NCBI RefSeq assembly: GCF_000787575.1
Contig: NW_012236515.1
Location: 157,842-221,841, forward strand
DNA length: 64,000 bases
Source: Acytostelium subglobosum LB1
Lineage: Eukaryota > Evosea > Eumycetozoa > Acytosteliales > Acytosteliaceae
Direction of reading: 5' to 3'
The notes under the pieces are model-generated. The model saw only the letters and a list, made by a program, of their open reading frames with translations, was not told the DNA's origin and ran no database searches. Shown piece by piece: positions 11,168 to 24,100 of the stretch. The translations under genes were made by a program, and so were the position numbers. Numbering within the stretch: the first letter of the stretch is position 1; the number at the start of each line of letters is the position of its first letter.

Positions 11168-12109
11168 ATGTTAAAGTCATTCCGCATCACTAATGGAGGT
11201 ACCAGTGGCATTGGCAAGCTCACCTCAGCAAACAACTTCAACTCATCACGGCGGCCATCAACTCAAGACTCGGAAGATGATGTGGAGTTTGATGAAGCAG
11301 AGGCAGATTATGATGATGATGCACTTGTCGTTGATATTGAAGTTATATTGCCAGAATCCAATCAAGGAAGTGACTTTGCCACACTCATATGGGATAGTAG
11401 TATAGTACTATCATGGTACTTGATCAATGTATTGTTCTGCAGCAACAACAAGAAGAACATACCCTTGATGACGACAACACTTGAACTTGGTGCTGGAACT
11501 GCATTGCCTTCATTAGTGGCATGCTCATTGGGTGCAGACACAATCATCACTGACAGGCTGGGGTCTGACTCCAATGGTATCTTTGAGAATGTACGCAACA
11601 TCATAAGACACAATCAAAACAATGGCTCATTGATCAACAAGCTATCACCTCGATTCATTGAACTATCATATGGAATGTTCTCATCTCAAGCCTTTGAGTT
11701 GCCATCCGTCGATTATCTATTTGCATCCGACCTCTTTTATAACAATACTAGAGGTATGTTATGATATGTATAATCAATCAATCATTTATTCATTCGTTCA
11801 TTCGTTCACTCAATCAATCATAGACTATGACGACATATTCTCTACATTCGCATTCTTTGCCAACAAGAACAAGAATATCAACATACTATTCTGTTACCAA
11901 GTTAGGTCGTAAGTGTAGATTGTTACCCAACAATGTTGGACATGTACTAACCTATCCTTGATATCAGAGTTGAGAAGACAATATCCTACTTGATGTCAAA
12001 GTGGAACTTTGTTGGAGAGGAGATTGAGAAGGACTTCCTGCCGATGGATGTCGAGCTCAAGTCAGAAGTCATCTTGTTTAGGATACGACCCAAGTCACAT
12101 TCATCATAA
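11168..12109 (+). CDS. METTL23-like protein methyltransferase
   Basis: Three exons (11168-11753, 11824-11908, 11968-12109) give 270 aa in a closed frame. After a variable acidic N-terminus (about residues 35-60), a class I SAM-dependent Rossmann fold starts with ATLIWDSSIVLSWYL. Motif I is LELGAGTALPSLVACSLGAD, followed by an acidic loop (ITDR). The VDYLFASDLFYN segment corresponds to the methyltransferase-16 D-x-x-x-x-S-D-x-x-Y/F signature. The later CYQVRSVEKTISYLMSKWNF closely follows the YQVRS...KW block of human METTL23, a protein-arginine methyltransferase acting on histone H3. It converges with the HECT ligase gene, with only 38 bp between the two stop codons. Confidence 0.8.
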
Positions 12110-12147
12110 GATGCTTTCTTTGGTCAATAATATGTACATATTTATTA

Positions 12148-15100
12148 CTAGTTGGATGTTGCCAGTCCATCAGTGGCAATGTAGTCTGCATCAATATCTC
12201 GACATGTTGTAATGGCGTAGAGTAGCTTTTCCTTCATGATCTCTTGTGAGCTGTAGTTTGGCAATGAGAGCGAGAAGAAACAGGTCTTGGCCTCGGGTAG
12301 GTACTCGTCTTGGTTCTCATCGATGGACATACCACTGCTGCGAGGACCATCGCGTCCACCCGCGCCAGTGTCATAGTCATCGTCAAACATCATTGAGTCA
12401 TTACGTATAAAGACGTGCAGTTGGAATTGGAAGTTGAACTCGTTGGAGGGTGGCAGTCGCGATCGTCCCCACACGAAGCGCAGGAACAATGTCTGCTCCT
12501 CTGATGAGAAGCTCTCGAGTGTGCGCCAGAACCAAATGACTCGGGGCTCATTCGATGTGAGGCCATAGTAGCGTGTGTGTCGCTTCAGCAACTTGATATC
12601 GAGGCCAGGCATGCCACAGACGCGCAGCTCTAGCTCCTGCCATGTGTAGATGTAGAGCATGTGCAAGGGCACGATACTGGCCACACCCTTAACAATGGCG
12701 TCAATTTGCTGTTTGAACTCATTGAGCTTGTACTGTTCCAGGAGTCTGGCGTACTCATGGCGGTTGTCCCATGACACCGACACGTTCTTTCCATCGGGGA
12801 TCAGGTCGACAGCATTGTTGTCAATTGAGCGCGTCGTGAATGTCTGGAATATAAGATCGTTGAATACCTCTTGGTTGAGGCTAACATCGATGCCTGTGCC
12901 ATCCTGGGTGACCATGTCAATCATGTTGGTGGTGTACTTGTCAATTGCCTCCAGGTCCTGGCGATCGACTCGTGCACATACCAACGCCTTCCAAAAGATC
13001 GAGGGAAGGGACAGCTCCACGCAGTTCTTGGTCCTGATGGCAATGCCGATGAGCTTGCCAATGAACTCATAGAGGTGCAATGAGAAGGGTGAGTTCTCAC
13101 TCGAGTTGGGCACCAGTTTGTCACGGTTGAACGCCACGTCGCCCTGAGCATTGTGGCATGGCAGGAACAGGTTCATTTCGCTGCTCTGTATCTCGCAGAT
13201 CATCTGTGTAATGGTCTCGCGGTAGGGTCCGCCAGCATCGCGGGCTCCCTCACGCTCCAGCTTGACCTCCCAAGCGCGATCCATGTGACGAAGCTTCGAC
13301 GGGTCGATCATGCCAAGCTGGCGGAAGGTCTGCAAGAACAGAGACTGTTGCTGGCCCGCACCAATTTGTTGTGGATACTGTTGATGTTGTTGCTGTTGAA
13401 GGAGCAAGTGTTGCTGTTGGTGATGATGCTGGTGAATCTGTTGCGATTGTTGGTGCAACAAATGGTAGTCCATGGGCGAGAACAATGTTGTGGCCGTGCG
13501 ATTGAGATGTCTGTGGTGTGTTGGCTGCTGCTGTTGTTGCTGTTGTTGCTGCTGTTGTTGTGCAACACTTCCAGTGACGGAACCATGTCGATTGAGATAG
13601 ACTATTGGACGACGTCCGTGAGTACGACTGTTGAGCAATGAGTTACCGAGCATCTCCAGCTTGCAATCATAGAAGAGCAGACCTCGTAGACTACACAGAC
13701 GGTATGCCATTGACCATTCCTCACTGGCACCTCTGAGATCAATGTACTGCAACATGTTCTGGCAGCACACATTGAAGTGCTTGAGTACGATCAGTCTAAG
13801 ATAGAGAACTAACGTGTCCTTCACTTCATATAGCATCGGGAAGAGCATCAAGTACTCGGACGTGAAGCATTGTTCAGGTCTTGTGTTGGTGAGGTGAGGG
13901 TAGGGATGTTAGGAATGGTTCCACTCATTCAATCTACCAACTTGGGGTTGTACTTACATGAGTTGTGACGGAGTCTTCTTCTGCTTCTCACAGACGGTGT
14001 TGACGAACTTGACGAGCTCAAGGTCGAGGGAATGGTTCCAGGGCTTGGAAAGGAGATAGCTGATCTCTTGTTCATATTGTTGATCATTCTCCTTTTGAAC
14101 ATCCTCTGTGAAGACGGGCGTGACTGTGAAGCGGAAGCCCCATTCCGACTCGTTGGAATCAGAGTAGAATGACCAGATGAAGCGATCGCCCGAGATGAAG
14201 ATGGGCTGCGTGGGGAAGTCGCTTGTGAAGAAGCCGAGGTCGTCGCCACCTGGAGTGATGCGCGAGAACATGAGGTAGTCGGCGTACATCTGGGTCTTGG
14301 AGCGTGGCTCGAACTCAACCTTGAGCGACACGGCATTGGGGATCATGATGTTGGCCGTCACGCGGACGCCTTGTGGATAAGGATGGGGACTATCCACAAC
14401 CTGCTTGTTCCTCGTCTCCATGAATGCCTCCTTGATGAACTCGTGCGAGAAGCCCTTGCCCTTGAACAGGCCGTCAAACACCTTGTACGTCTTGATCGTC
14501 CTGAAGAACAGTCCACGTGTCTCGTCCATGTTGTTGGAGAGCAGGCCAGGTGGTGGCGCGTTGGCACTCGTGGATGATTGCACACCTCCGCCATTGTTGT
14601 TGTTGTTGTTGTTGACGCCAGACGAAGACGACGAGTTTGATATATTGCTGATTGATGATGATGCTGAGGATGAGCTGGATGTCGACTGATCGTGGATGAT
14701 GGTCTGCCAGTGTGCCTTGTTGATGTCCGAGTGGATGCAGAGCTCGATGAGACGCTGGAGGTATTGGGACAGGTTGGTGTTGCCCGTGTTGGGAGTGATC
14801 TGCGTCTCGAACTTGTACAGCCGGAACATCTCCTCTTTGAGATGATCAAATTTGTTTGTGTTGTGTGGCGGTGCCATCACATTGGGCACCTCGCGCTGCT
14901 TCTGGAGAATACGTGTGAGGAATATGATGACCTTGAGCTTGCGTTCGAGGGGCTGGTTGGCGCCCTCGAGATGCTGGATCAGCAGCTCGACCAGGTCCAC
15001 GGTGAAGAAGTGCGGGTACTTGGCCGTGATGAGCTGCGCGTTGAGCTGCAGCGTCCAGTCCACGAGGAAACAGGCAAACTCAAAGTTGGGGTTGGGCAAC

Positions 15101-18100
15101 AGACTGACATCGCTCGTTCTCATGCGTACTGGCGTCACGGTGAACCGGTAGCCCCAGTCGCAGTTGGGCGAGTCTGAGTTGAAGATCATCCAGAACTGGC
15201 CAGCGTTGATCAATGTGGGCGGGAACGACGAGACCTTGCCGCTGTAGGACGCGATGTGGTCCGTGTAGCAGGGGTCATAGAACAGCTTGAGCATGCCGTA
15301 GCCCGGCTCAGTGGAGGTGCGGGCATCGAATGTAACCAGCAATGCCAGCGCACCCTCGATGCGAACGATCTTCTTGCATTTGTGGTTCGGGGGATATGGG
15401 TGCGGGCTCTCCTCGGTCACGTGCGCCAGTGGCTCGTGAAGCGTCTCCTTGAGCTGAAGCATGCACTCCTTGACAAGCACGTCGACCAGAGAGTTGGACG
15501 TGAGTGTGTTGGTCTTGGAGCGGAAGGACGCGCTGGAGATGCATGCCGAGTTGATTATCTGCAGCCACTCGTTCAGGTCCTCTTGCGATGCGGCCTGGAA
15601 AAGGTGGGTCTTGTTCGAGGCCACCGTGATCTGGAAGCAGAACTCCTTCTTGTTAAACAACTTGCTCTGTTTGAGTATTGGCACTTGAGTGACGGACACA
15701 ATGTCTCTCAGGTCGATTGATCCAATGGGCGTCAACGTGTCCTTGGAGAACGTGTGTGTAGGCGTGCCGGCAGTCTGAGTCTTGTCCGTGGCGGAGGACT
15801 GAGTCTTCTCTGAGGACTTGTAATAGAATAGTGCGTCGCTGGACAGCACGACAAACACTCGCTTCCATAGTTTGATGATCTTTTGTTGCTTCATCAGATT
15901 GCCCATTTTGAGAGGGTCGCCACTCAAAGTGTGTGTCGTAACCATGGCCGGCGCCATCACACCCGAGATCGTGGCAGGTGGCGACGTGAACTTGGAGCTC
16001 TTCCTGTTGTTCAGTGATGAGAGGCTGGCGCCATCCTTGCTGTTGCTGGTTGTCGGTGGTGCCAACAACAGGTCCATTGATGAGGAGAGGGATTGAGTGA
16101 TGGACGCGCCCATGTGTGTGGGGAGCGACGAGGACAACGACTTCTCCAATCGATCAAACGAAGTCTTCTTGTGGTCTCCTTGTTGCTGCATCGCTGGAAG
16201 ATGATGGAAATGATTGTGATCGACAGGGGAGGTCTGTTGCTGGACCTCCTGAAACACCAGTGTCGTGAGCTTGGCATGCAGAAGCTTGAGGTTCTGCAAG
16301 TCCTTGCTGTTGTTTCCACCGGCCATGTTGAACAACTTGGTTACAATGCTGTTGCTGTAGTTGCCTGTGTTTCCATACTTGTGGCCCTCGCCTGCGCTGA
16401 GTAGCGAGGTCTGCAGAGTGAGCTTGAGTATGTATATCAAGTTCTTGGCACCGCCAAACGCAGTGTATGGTACGCGGATATTGTTGGGCAGTGAGATCAA
16501 CAATGAGATCAGGGCTTTGCGCGCGAACAGGATTGATAGAGCCAACTCAGACGACGCGTCCAGTTGCACCAGTTGGGCATGGGTGTACTTGCCAATCGAC
16601 TGCAGCGGGTTCTTGGACGACTTGTCCGATGAGGGAGGGTAGATCAGCACCTCGAAGCATAGCCACCAGTCGAGGAGAGACAGTGCGTCCTCGTCCAAGA
16701 GGGTGACCAACACCTGCTTGTGCTTCTTGTCAATGCTCTTGACGATGCCAACGTAGCCAATGATGCGATCCATGTCCATCACCCAGTTGCTGCGGCCAAG
16801 GCCAAGCTTCTCACGCTTGCTCACCATCACAGCCATGCCAATCTGCACGTCGCCCCACTGAATGCGCTTGCCTTGAATGCCCTCCTCAGGGATATCATCC
16901 TCGGCCACCAACTCATCGTCTTCATTAGCTGTGGCGGTTTGACCATCGATTACATCATCGATCGGGTCGACTGGGTGAGTTGTCGCGGGGGTGGCGGTGG
17001 CGGGTGTTGAGGTAGCCGCTGCGGAGGCTGGAGTAGCTCCAGCAACAGACCCCATCGCGGTGACATTGACTGAGTTGTGCTTGGACTTGAGATCAGTACC
17101 ACTCTTCTTGCTGAGTGAGTTGCCTCGCGATGATGACGATGAGGATGTTCCGGTGTGGTCGTCGTCTTGGGCAGAGTGCTTGCCATCTAGGCTCTCGTCG
17201 CCCTCCAAGTCAATCACGCCAATCTCATCAAACTCCTCCATTCCCATCATATCATCATCGTCTCCAGTGATTGTGGGCGGTACATCATCCAATGAATGAA
17301 TGTGTGAGTGATCAATTGATGCCGCTGATGACTTGCCAAGACTTCCCTTCTTCTGTTGTTGGGCTTGTTGCTGTTGTGCCTGTTGTTGTTGTTGGGCCAG
17401 TGTGTTTGATTCACCCGAGATGAATAGACGGAATGTCGAATCATAGATGCGCTCCTTGAGCAGGAAGGACAGACGTTCCATCTTCTCAATCTTGGGCTCG
17501 TCCAAGAATTGGATTGGACGACCCAACGCAAACTCCACGAGGATGGGGATCAAGCTCTCGTCCAATGCGTACCTTGCGCAATCACTATGTTTGAGTAGCG
17601 ATCCAATGATGTTCATCACTCTCGCCTTGATGAAGAGGTAGATGTTGCGCTGATTGGTGCGATAGATCATCGATTGCGCGTTGTTGTTGTTGGACTTGGA
17701 CGACGAAGTTTGAGAGGGCGATAGGAGTGGCGAGAGTGAGTTTGTTGGCGAAGTTGGACGCAGGAACACCGACAGGCTAGAGAGGATCGATGAGTATGAT
17801 GGCAGGAATTGGCCAAAGTCCAACATAACCTCGGTGATTGGCTTGAGATGTCGACGATGATGGACAGTCTTGATCAGCTTGCCAATGTTGCTGTCGAGTA
17901 ACACGCGACTCAAGTTACTGCGCTGTGAGTACTCGATTACTGTGCCCTGCTCCAGACGGCCCGAACCCAGGTCGACCTGTACTCTCGAGCCCACCCAAAT
18001 GCCATCGAGATTGCCAGCCAACAGCGTGATGCTGGAGAACACCTGCAACAATGATTGGGTGACAGTCTGTGACGTGGGCTTCATTGTCTCCTGAACGATG

Positions 18101-21100
18101 GTCGAGGGCAGCAGCTTGAGACCGTCCTCAATGTACTTTTGCAGCGGCTGCTTCCACATAGGCGAGCGAAGCAGTAGACGCAGCAGAGCGACTACCTCCG
18201 AGCAATAGGACAGCGCGTTGGAGGGTAGCGTCTTCTCCGCGTTGGACGCGTCCACGTGAGCTGAGGCTAGGGGAGTGATATCGTAGAGGAATGGCGAAGG
18301 CGAGCCAAAGTTGATAGAGAGCGACACACCGCTACCGAGGAGGACAGCGGGGAAGAAGTCGCCAAACACATTCTTGAAGGCCGTGCCCAAGATCTTGCCA
18401 TTCTTTGTGAAGAACACCTTGCCATCCTTCCTGTTCCATCCGCAGCCCACGACATCATTGCGCGAGTAGCCCACCGAGTATGATCGCGATCGATTTACAT
18501 TGATCCTGTGGCATACCTTGTGACCATCCTTTGCCGAATAGCCGTAGCCATACTTCCATTCCCTGCAAGTACCAAGTTGGGACACGTGGCTGAGCGGGAA
18601 TAGTCCAACAACACAGTTGATCGAGTTTGGATCAGTCGCGCCACCAGCGGGGGCTGGTGTGTCACTCTCGACTTTGACCTCAAAGTAGAACAAGGGCATG
18701 CAGTCAGGGATAGTGTTGTCGGCCTTGATGATGACCACGTCGCTCTGGGTTGAGTTGGTGACGAGCTTGGCATCGTTGGAGAAGCGGAGTGTGGGCGAGG
18801 CGTTGGTGCTCGCGAACACGTCCCAGCATGAGGGCAGGACACTGGCATGCTTGTCAAAGATTGAGTGGTAGGGTGCTTGGGATGTGAACAACTTGGTGAC
18901 GTTGTGGCCATGTGCGGCATGATGGTTGCCACTGAAGAAGTACAGGTTGTAGTTGGACGACGTGATGAAGAAGCGTGGGTCGATATAGCGAGCCGTCTCG
19001 ACCAAGTCCGACGAACAGCCCCAGTAGCTGATCGCGCCAATGATGTCGAGCAATAGGTTGAAGATGCTCTTGGAGAAGTGGGTGACATTGGCGGTCAGCG
19101 GGATAGGCGATGTCGTGGACGATGTGAGCGTGGGCGCGGGGGTGTGCGTGTGCAGAGCGGACGATGTCGAGTTGGACCGCTTGGACGACACGATCAGCTT
19201 GTGAGGCGACGTGAAGGGGAGTACGCGACGGAAGATGCGCAGTGTGATGCGACGGTGCGTGTCGTCGCCAACCTGAAGTATCGAATGAAAGATGTTGAGG
19301 AAGGATGGTAACACAAGTCGCTGCTTGACCGAGTTGAACGCGGATAGTATGTGCAAAAGTGAGAGGCCATCGCTAAAGTCGTAGTTGAGGGTCGATCGCT
19401 CGCCACGCAGTATACGTCTACCCTTGTTGTTGGTAAACAAAGAGGTGGTTTGGGCTGGTGGTGACTGCGAGGGTGCGCCTGCACCGGCAGCCGCGCCGGG
19501 GAGATCTGATCCATGCCAATACGCCTTGTTCTGCTCTTGGAGATGTGCCAGCGATGACTCAAGCTGTGTCTCCATGAGGTGGAAGAAAGTGTCGCGAAGT
19601 GCCTCCAATGACTTGACCGTGGGGCCAAGTAGTCCAACCAGTTGCTGCTTGTTGCCCACGCCGCCAGTGTTGTTAGGACCGCCATCAACACAGATGAGGC
19701 CGAGGAATCTGAACAAAGCCTTGGCATTGCGCTTCATTCTCTCCTTCTCCAGACGCTCCTCCTCAACAATGTTGTTGGCAAACAAGTTGTTACTGCTGCC
19801 GCCGCTGCCAATTGAGCTCGAGCTCTGAGTGTGCAGCAACACGCTGTGGTCACCCACGCCGCGATCGCTCATTGGCAAAGCGCTACTTGACCATAGTCCA
19901 CCCCAGATCGAGTCATTGGTCATCAAATTGTGGATCTTGTTGAAGATGTCCACGGACATGAGGAGGTCGGCATCCTCGCTGGTGAAGTTGAGCGTGAAGG
20001 CATCCAGCGCGTAGATCTTGAGCGAGTAGTCGCTGTTGGGGTCCTGAAGCAGTGATGCAATGTCCTCCATAAGTGCGCGGAATGTCCGCTTGATGTCCTT
20101 GAGCAGACGTGTGCCACAGCCACGAAGGTGGTCGAGGTAGTGGAAGGGAGGCGAGCGTTGCCTCACCAGTCCACTGTTGCGCAGTGCTGGGCCAATGTAG
20201 CACAATGTCTCCTGCTTCATTGAGTGATCGGACGCGCAACGAAGTATGTCGATCATTGATTGAAGACCAATGCTACGCGTGAAGGCACGTGATCGTCGCG
20301 CTGCCAGTATCTTCTTGATGTCGTCCAAAGGTGCGTTGGACAGGACAAAGTTGTTGACTGTGCTAGATATCTCAGTCCAGAGCGCGGGATTGGTCAGTGC
20401 GGATGGTAATTGGGGGGATGTTGAAGCTGTCTGTACGGTGGCCGCTTGTGGCAAGGTCGCATTGGCTTCCAACTCGCCAGAGAATGATTGTAGCTCGAGA
20501 AGGAAGAGTGCCTTCTCAATGATCTTGTCTGAGATGTCTTTGTAGATAGTCTCCCAGAGTGCTGTGTGCATGCTCCTGCGCTTGGCCGAGTCGTCCTCGG
20601 TCGCCACGCTGGGGTTTCCGCCACCCCCGCTTCCACCACCATCACTACTGATGTTGTTGTTGTTTAAGTTTTCCTGATGTCTTTGAATGATTGTGATGCG
20701 TATCTGATTGACTGATCGCCAGACATCAATGAGTGGTTGAGGGGGCTTTGGTGAATCTGAGGCCGGGACCGAGGCTGAGGATTGGCCTTGGGCCTGGGCC
20801 TGAGCCGCAGCAATCATCTCTTTGTTTCGATATTGAATGACCTCCAGGGCAAAGTTCATTGCCATCTCTCCCAAGCCAAGATGTTTGATCATCGCTGCTA
20901 TTGTGGCCTGTTGCGCGGACTTGATGTTGCTCTTGCCCTTGACCTTCTCGCCAGTTGTACACGTCCACATAAAGTCCGCCAGAGACTGTGAGTACAGCTC
21001 ACCATTCCTTCGAGCCAGACTTGAGCAGAAACGTTGTATCGCGCGCCAGTGTGTGGCCTGTTGAGGTATCTGCCCAGGCTCCACGGGGTAGGGCTGAGGT

Positions 21101-24100
21101 TGCGGGTTGGGGTGCGGGGCAGAGGGTCCCTCGCCACTCACGCCAAACAACACGTGCGTGACGAACTCCTCTTCAATGCCGCTTAGGAACAGAGGCGACT
21201 CGAGCAGTTGACGATTCTCCAGCTCGAGGTCGGTGAGTGCGTCGCCGCTGATCAACGAGGCCGAGAAACGGCCTGCCAGGCAACACATAGTCTTCTCGAG
21301 GTGCGAGGACCATGGTAGCGAAGTCTTGTCTGAGTTGGGCATGTGTCCAATGATGTTGCATCTATAGCCCCAGAAGCCATATGGGTTTGATGAGCTGTTG
21401 CTGCTGTGTGTCGCCGAGCCGGTTATGAACTGGAACACAAATGGTGTCGCCAGGAATCAATATGCGGCGCTTGGGCCACTGCGATAGCGAGAACTGATCG
21501 ATTGGCTCCTTTGACTCGGCTGCCTCAAAGATCTGAAGCAGGTCCTCAGACGTGCTGGTCGATGAGCGCTCATCAAACACGAGGGACAGGAACACGGCGC
21601 CTGGGATTGACACGAGCTGGCGTGTGTTCATAAACGGGTGGTAGGGATGTGGCGACTCGGATATGCGACTGGGGCCCTCGACGAAGCTGCTGCGCTTCTG
21701 GAGTGGCTGGCGACCGAGCTCGGGCCGATTGAATAGCTTGGGCAGGCGGCGATTGACGCGGTCCACCACGCCAATCAGGGCGACGAGCGATGGCAGCAGC
21801 TCTTTGGCCAGCCATATGTGGTAGGAGAAGAGGAACAATGAATGAATGAGTGTAGGCAGCAATGCGCCGACCACTGACGACTTGAAGTCGGTCAACAAGA
21901 TTGATTGTTGATTGCGCTGGATGGACTCAGAGTCCAACACGCCCAGCAGGAGGTCCTTGCACTTCTCCATCAAAAGGCGTGCATAGGCGACGAATGCCTG
22001 AGATGGCGCTTCCGTGCCCACAACCGAGTTCTCCACACGAAGAATCAAGTCCTTCTGGATTGCGAGGAGTAGACGCATGGCTGGCGAGGAGGAGCTGAGT
22101 GGAGGGGGCGGAGCTGACGAGAAGAATGAGAAGCCAAGGTGTTGGGTCGAGTCGTGGCGCGAGAGTTGCGGGGCCAGAGTCTGCTTGGGGATGGTGGCTT
22201 GGGCTTCGATCAAAAGATGTTTGATTATTGGCACGAACAAGTTCATCGGGTCGAATGGTTTGTCGCTTGGATACTCAGTAGCACCATCAAAGTTGAACCA
22301 CGCTGAATGGCGATGGTAGCTCCGAGACCAGCGGTGGCAGGGCAAAGAAGGACGCATTTGGATGGTTGGCAAGAAGTGTGAGCACAGAGTTGAGCAAGAT
22401 TGAGTAGCCCTTCTCCTTCTGATCCAACATCGTTGCTGATTGATCGCTCGCGGACATGGCCGCCACGCGGTAGCTCATGACTCGCTCCAACAGCATCTTT
22501 ACAAAGCTTGCCTTGTCCAATGATGTTGGATAGAACAGGTCCAGGCCCAGTGTGAGCACCTCGCACGACTCCTCAATGATTGAGTTGAGCTCGGGTAACG
22601 TGTGTGAGTCTCGCGAGGCACTACCCATGGAGGAGGAGGTACCGTATCCAATGCTACCCTCAATGCCATCGATTATGAATCCAAGAAGAAGGTCGCGAAG
22701 TTGGTGCAGGAATGATTGATCGATGCACTTGAGGAGGGAGTCGCGTGAGCTGTCTTGGTAGTGCTGTTGGCTGCGCTCAAGACTGCGTATGTTGGACGTC
22801 AGTCGGAACAGGTTGACTTTGAGCAGGCGCAAGCAGTATATGATGCAGCGCAGAACATCGATGGACTTGGGTGTAGACATCGCTGTCGACTGGCCAATGC
22901 GCATCACCTGCGATTGATAATGCTTGAGAATGTCGTAGAGTTGAGAGAATGTCTCAAAGTTGACCTCGACACTGTACGGCTCGCTCAGTTTGTAAAGGTG
23001 GTGCGTGGTCGATGGCGATGAGTTGTTGGAGTTCTCTGATGTCGACGGCATGTAATCGACAGCCAAACGGCTGAGTATGCCGAGCACGGTCGACACCACC
23101 TGCTTGGGATCCATCCCCATGTTATCATCGCTTTCCACCATCGATGTAGTGATCGTGGTCGATATTATCGTTGCTGTCGCTGTCGCGTTCGATGTTGTAG
23201 TGATTGTCGTCGACGACTTTGATGTACTTGTGTTTGTCGAACTAGTTCCAGGCTGGGGCTGTGGCTGGGTCTGAGGCTTGTTAGGGCCACCTTTCGCGCC
23301 ACTGACACTTATTGATTGATTGGAAGTTAGTGATTGAATGAATGAAAGGTGGAGTGTAACACATACATTGATGCTGGGCTGGCGGAGGTTGAGGAAGACC
23401 GGGCGAATGGAACGGGGAAGTTATGTTTGGGGCCAAAGCCTTCGTTGCCATATCGGCCAACCTCGGACTCGCTGCTAGAGTAGTTCCAGATGACATTGTT
23501 GACGTAGTCATAGGTGGACGCGATACCAATTGGTTGGTTCTCCAAACAGTAGTTGCCCAACAACGAGCCGTCACTTAGACTGAACGCGCGACACAGATAG
23601 CTCTTGATATCCGTGCTGTAATCGCCGGATAATGGAGGTGGCAATACGACCATCAGATAATGTCCGTTGGTGTAGAACGAGCCCGACTCGAGCACCGCTG
23701 GATTGAGCACCATCTCTTCGTTGACATCGGTGTCGGGGTAGTGCAGCTCGATGCGCTTCACGTGCTTGAACGCGACAAATGGGTCGTACATGTCGACAAT
23801 GAACTGTTTGTTGTTGTAGTTGTGGAAGCGTTGCAGCGTGAGGATGTAGAGGTAGCGGCCGTCCGTGAACATGGGCGAGCGCGTCGTGATCTGGTACTGT
23901 GGCGTCAGTGGGTTGGCATCCACCACGGACTGCGGCGTCTCGCTGCCAAAGGGCAGTGTGAGGTTGTTTGTGGAGGCGAATGAGCCAGTGCCATCCTGCA
24001 TCACGCGGCCCACCTCCTTGAGTGTGATGGGGTCGATAACAATGAATGACGCCTGGTCGGTGGAGGGCGAGCGGTAGTACAGGTAGTTGCCAACGGATGC

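Noticed and set aside
13954-22000. Several minus- and plus-strand ORFs of 80-200 codons inside the ligase gene
   Set aside because: Out-of-frame shadows of a conserved coding region; Arg/Ser-rich composition typical of shadow frames.
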